NCBI RefSeq assembly: GCF_018449515.1
Contig: NZ_JAAVUQ010000002.1
Coordinates: forward strand, 62,001-126,000
Origin: Caballeronia sp. dw_19
Lineage (GTDB): Bacteria; Pseudomonadota; Gammaproteobacteria; Burkholderiales; Burkholderiaceae
DNA: 64,000 nt
Direction of reading: 5' to 3'
The notes beneath the pieces are model-generated. The model searched no databases, was not told the origin of the DNA, and saw nothing but the letters and a program-made list of their open reading frames with translations. A program made the position numbers and the translations under genes. Position 1 is the stretch's first letter. The number at the start of each line of letters is the position of its first letter. Shown here piece after piece: positions 60,890 through 64,000 of the stretch.

Positions 60890-62139
60890 ACTCCGCCGCC
60901 GAGTCCGCCAACCCCGCTGCCAACCCCGCCGCCGATCTGTACGATTTCACGGAACCGTTCAAGGCGCCGCAAGGCTCGGCGATCCGCGAGCTTTTCAAGT
61001 ATCTCGGCCGGCCCGGGATGATTTCGTTCGCGGGCGGGTATCCGTCGAAGGATCTCTTCGACCGGGCGGGTATCGGCCAGGCGCTGGAAGATGCCTATTC
61101 GTCCGACCCGATTGCGTGCCTGCAATACGGCGACACAGCCGGCTCGCCCGCTCTGCGCCGCGCGATCTTGAGTTTGATGAACGATCGCGGCGTGACGCGC
61201 GATGTGGACGACGTGATCGTGACCACGGGCTCGCAGCAAGGTCTCGACCTGCTGATCAAGATCCTGGTCGCACCCGGCGACGCTGTGCTGATCGAGGAGC
61301 CGGCATATCCGGCCGCGATCCAGGCGTTGCGGCTCGCGGGCGCGCGTCTGATTCCGGTGCGCACTGACGCGCAGGGTATCGATGTCGACGCGCTCACCGT
61401 TCAACTCGAAGCGCTCGATCCATCCACGCGGCCGAAGCTGCTCTACACGGTGCCGACCTTCGCGAACCCGACCGGCGCAACCTTGCCGGCGGCGCGTCGT
61501 GAAGCGCTTGCGCGACTCGCGATGCGGTTTCGTTTCGTGCTGGTCGAGGACGATCCTTATGGCGAGCTGCGTTTCTCCGGCGAGCCGGTTAAACCGATAA
61601 CCACATTCGCCGATGCCATCCCGGGCGCGAGCGACTGGGTCGTGTATTTCGGCAGCCTCTCGAAGATCGTGGCGCCGGGCTTGCGCATCGGCTGGTCGAT
61701 TGCGCCGCCTGCCATCACTCGACGCATGCTTGTGGCAAAACAGACGAGCGATCTCTGCACTTCGCCGCTCGCGCAGGAAACGGCGCGTCACTATCTGGAG
61801 CGTGGGCGTCTGGCCGAACATGTGCAGACCATTGCGCAGGCTTATCGCAAGCGTTGCGAGGCGTTGGCGAGTGCGCTGCGCCAGTTTGTGCCCGATGAGA
61901 TTGAATACGTGATGCCGGAAGGCGGCATGTTTATCTGGGCGCGATTGAAGGGCGGCCGTCAGTCGGCTGCGTTGCTCAAGCGCGCGATCGAGCAGAACGT
62001 GATGTATGTGCCAGGGCCGGCGTTTTACGCGCGTGATCCGGACGAATCGAGCATGCGGTTTTCGTTCGCGGCCGCGCCGGGAGAGGCTGAAGTATTCGAG
62101 GGCGTGAGGCGGCTCAAGCTCGCACTGGCGAGCCGGTAG
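60886..62139 (+). CDS. PLP-dependent aminotransferase, probable 2-aminoadipate transaminase
   Basis: A 417-residue fold-type I aminotransferase without the GntR-type HTH of MocR proteins. The PLP lysine is in YFGSLSKIVAPGLRIGW, and FANPTGATLPAARRE and VEDDPYGELRF are the conserved cofactor loops. It starts with GTG overlapping the hglS stop. Between HglS and an AmaB-type dehydrogenase, the likely substrate is L-2-aminoadipate, giving 2-oxoadipate. Its nearest relatives are LysN/AmaC-like and valine-pyruvate-type enzymes, so a broader amino-acid range is possible. Confidence 0.88.
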   Translation: MNSAAESANPAANPAADLYDFTEPFKAPQGSAIRELFKYLGRPGMISFAGGYPSKDLFDRAGIGQALEDAYSSDPIACLQYGDTAGSPALRRAILSLMNDRGVTRDVDDVIVTTGSQQGLDLLIKILVAPGDAVLIEEPAYPAAIQALRLAGARLIPVRTDAQGIDVDALTVQLEALDPSTRPKLLYTVPTFANPTGATLPAARREALARLAMRFRFVLVEDDPYGELRFSGEPVKPITTFADAIPGASDWVVYFGSLSKIVAPGLRIGWSIAPPAITRRMLVAKQTSDLCTSPLAQETARHYLERGRLAEHVQTIAQAYRKRCEALASALRQFVPDEIEYVMPEGGMFIWARLKGGRQSAALLKRAIEQNVMYVPGPAFYARDPDESSMRFSFAAAPGEAEVFEGVRRLKLALASR

Positions 62140-62449
62140 GAGTGCGCAAACCAGGACCAGGTTGCCGTATGGCTCTCCCAAGGCTCGCCAGATACGGTGA
62201 AACGCGTTCTAATCGTATAACCTGAACGCAGATGGACGCTCGGCTGGTGTGTAGTTGGTTCCAGTTGGTTCCTCCAGCGCACCAAGTCGTGCCGATTAAT
62301 CAATTGCAGCGGTTTTTTTAAGCCCTGAAACTCTGTTCCGACGAATGCATGCATTTACTCGCCGGAGCCGGTTCCAGAGCGGCGCTGACGGATCGTGGCC
62401 CCGAGCCGCGCCGCAGTGCCCGGCAGCCACCCGACATAGAGAGGAAGTG
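62140..62449. other. intergenic region before the ALDH gene
   Basis: 310 bp without a gene. It may contain a separate promoter for the aldehyde dehydrogenase gene. Nothing else recognised. Confidence 0.4.
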
Positions 62450-63964
62450 ATGAAACTGAACGATATTCTTGGTGCACTCGGTGTAGACCTCGACCAGTGG
62501 AAGGGCGATGCCCTCACGGCGCGTTCGCCGCTCGACGGCGCGACGCTGGCTGGATTGGCCGTTGATACCCCCGCCGATGCCGCTCGCAAGATCGACGCTG
62601 CCCACGCCGCTTTCCTCAAATGGCGCACCGTGCCCGCGCCCCAACGCGGCGAACTCGTGCGTGTTTTCGGTAATGTGCTGCGCGAACACAAAGCCGCGCT
62701 CGGCAGCCTCGTCACGCTGGAAGCCGGCAAGGTCACGTCCGAAGGCCTGGGCGAAGTGCAGGAAATGATCGACATCTGCGACTTCGCCGTTGGCCTGTCG
62801 CGCCAGCTCTACGGCCTGACGATCGCCTCGGAGCGTCCGGGTCATCGAATGATGGAAACATGGCATCCGCTGGGTGTGGTGGGTGTGATCTCCGCGTTCA
62901 ACTTCCCGGTCGCGGTGTGGTCGTGGAATGCGGCGCTGGCGTTTGTCTGCGGTGACGCAGTAGTCTGGAAGCCATCGGAGAAAACGCCGTTGACGGCTAT
63001 CGCCTGTCACGCGCTGTTCGAAAAGGCGCTGCGCGAATTCGACAAGACCCATCCGGGTCTCGCGCCCGAAGGCCTGAGCCAGTTGCTGCTGGGCGCACGC
63101 GATGTCGGCCAGGTGCTGACCGAGTCGCCGAAGGTGCCGCTGGTCAGCGCGACCGGCAGCGTGCGCATGGGTATTGAAGTGGCGCAAGTGCTGGCAAAGC
63201 GGCTGGGGCGCAGCATCCTCGAACTGGGCGGCAACAACGCAATGATCGTGGCTCCCAGCGCCGACCTCGATCTGGTCGTGCGCGGCGTGACGTTCTCGGC
63301 AGTCGGGACGGCGGGACAGCGTTGCACGACGCTGCGTCGCCTGATCGTGCATACCAGCGTGGTCGACCAGTTGCTGCCGCGTCTGGAAAAAGCGTTTGGA
63401 TCGGTGAAAGTGGGCAGTCCGATCGAGTCGGATACGCTTGTCGGTCCGCTGATCGACCGTGCTGCGTTCGACGGCATGCAGAAGGCATTAGGCGATGCCC
63501 GCGAGCAAGGCGGCAATGTCAAGGGCGGCGAACGCGTGGAAGTAGGCGGTCACGCCGATGCTTACTACGTGCGTCCGGCATTCGTACGCATGCCTGCACA
63601 AACGGCTGTGGTCGAACGCGAGACCTTCGCGCCGATCCTCTACGTGATGACCTACGACGACTTCGCTGAAGCGTTGCAACTGCAAAACGGCGTGCCGCAG
63701 GGTTTGTCGTCGGCGATCTTCACGAACGACATTCGCGAAGCCGAGCAATTCATGTCGGCGGCAGGCAGCGATTGCGGCATTGTGAACGTGAACATCGGCA
63801 CGAGCGGCGCTGAGATTGGCGGCGCGTTCGGCGGTGAAAAAGAAACCGGCGGCGGCCGCGAATCGGGTTCCGATGCGTGGAAGGGTTATATGCGCCGCGC
63901 GACCAACACGATCAACTACAGCCGTGAATTGCCGCTTGCACAAGGCGTGAAGTTCGACGTTTGA
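62450..63964 (+). CDS. amaB: aldehyde dehydrogenase, probable L-piperideine-6-carboxylate dehydrogenase (AmaB/ALDH7 type)
   Basis: A 504-residue NAD(P)-dependent aldehyde dehydrogenase. The catalytic Cys is in GTAGQRCTTLRR and the general-base Glu in ILELGGNNAMI; cofactor residues are in GVISAFNFPVAVWSWN. The ALDH7-like GGNNA and the C-terminal GGAFGGEKETGGGRESGSDAWKGYMRRATNTINYS identify the piperideine-6-carboxylate/alpha-aminoadipate semialdehyde group. It would make L-2-aminoadipate, the substrate of the aminotransferase upstream. Start ATG 62450 behind GAGAGGAAG. Confidence 0.9.
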   Translation: MKLNDILGALGVDLDQWKGDALTARSPLDGATLAGLAVDTPADAARKIDAAHAAFLKWRTVPAPQRGELVRVFGNVLREHKAALGSLVTLEAGKVTSEGLGEVQEMIDICDFAVGLSRQLYGLTIASERPGHRMMETWHPLGVVGVISAFNFPVAVWSWNAALAFVCGDAVVWKPSEKTPLTAIACHALFEKALREFDKTHPGLAPEGLSQLLLGARDVGQVLTESPKVPLVSATGSVRMGIEVAQVLAKRLGRSILELGGNNAMIVAPSADLDLVVRGVTFSAVGTAGQRCTTLRRLIVHTSVVDQLLPRLEKAFGSVKVGSPIESDTLVGPLIDRAAFDGMQKALGDAREQGGNVKGGERVEVGGHADAYYVRPAFVRMPAQTAVVERETFAPILYVMTYDDFAEALQLQNGVPQGLSSAIFTNDIREAEQFMSAAGSDCGIVNVNIGTSGAEIGGAFGGEKETGGGRESGSDAWKGYMRRATNTINYSRELPLAQGVKFDV

Positions 63965-64000
63965 TCCGGACTTGAAGAAGCATCAAAAAGAGATTTAAAC

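Noticed and set aside
60772..62181. 469-codon minus-strand frame opposite the aminotransferase gene
   Set aside because: Same codon-bias effect; composition is implausible (very Arg-rich) and the plus strand encodes a clear PLP enzyme.
62318..63352. 344-codon minus-strand frame opposite the aldehyde dehydrogenase gene
   Set aside because: Shadow of a well-defined ALDH; no ribosome site and no recognisable domain.

Overview
The window reads as Burkholderiaceae chromosome (Burkholderia, Paraburkholderia or Caballeronia type). It is GC-rich, genes are closely packed on both strands, there are many LysR regulators, an OmpC-family porin of the Burkholderia kind, a nearly self-contained molybdenum locus and several short amino-acid catabolic operons. 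No rRNA gene, intact tRNA gene, CRISPR array or transposase gene was seen.

Region 1 (1-10,340) is the late right end of a siphovirus-like prophage. It holds minor tail genes, an NlpC/P60 tail protease, a TipJ-type tail tip protein, a fiber with a peptidase S74 chaperone, a holin/endolysin/Rz/Rz1 lysis cassette and three small genes that may encode accessory surface proteins. It ends with a His/Gly-rich lipoprotein gene and a 41-bp fragment on the minus strand that looks like the anticodon-loop-to-T-arm part of a tRNA-Leu(CAA), probably the attachment site. The integrase and the other end lie outside the window.

Region 2 (10,458-21,830) is a molybdenum locus: a ModA/WtpA-like binding protein, a fused ModB-ModC transporter, a di-Mop protein, a small molybdopterin-fold protein, a porin, a NifQ-like protein and a ModE protein reduced to its DNA-binding domain. 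Five 24-bp dyads of the same form (CGnnATAT-N8-ATATnnCG, close to the ModE operator known from E. coli) lie in front of modA, the molybdopterin-fold gene, the porin/nifQ divergent promoter, a DUF2325 gene and an unknown gene. A ~1-kb large inverted repeat sits inside the locus after modE.

Region 3 (22,000-34,400) starts with divergent hydroxyproline-catabolism genes (DapA-family deaminase and 4-hydroxyproline epimerase) controlled by two mirror-image 14-bp dyads. It continues with an AT-richer gene for an unusual HTH + GHKL ATPase + STAS-like (DUF4325) protein, a PAS-AraC regulator, a lone receiver protein, a GST, a NERD-nuclease/SF1-helicase fusion, and a set made of a periplasmic molybdopterin-fold protein, a hybrid histidine kinase and a BetR-receiver regulator.

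Region 4 (34,400-59,700) is mixed metabolism and housekeeping: an MFS permease, a haem-oxygenase-fold protein, a vanillyl-alcohol-oxidase-type flavoenzyme coupled to a Tat-exported protein, a GNAT protein, an agmatinase-like ureohydrolase with a class II aldolase, an orphan ABC binding protein, arsC beside an internally deleted arsR, a chemoreceptor, a LexA-box-controlled dinB-alkB pair, a cupin, a nitrilase homologue without its catalytic cysteine, an aldo/keto reductase and LysR regulators.

Region 5 (59,870-63,964) holds three genes for the lower part of lysine catabolism: a DUF1338/HglS-type 2-oxoadipate dioxygenase, an aminoadipate-type aminotransferase and a piperideine-6-carboxylate-type aldehyde dehydrogenase.
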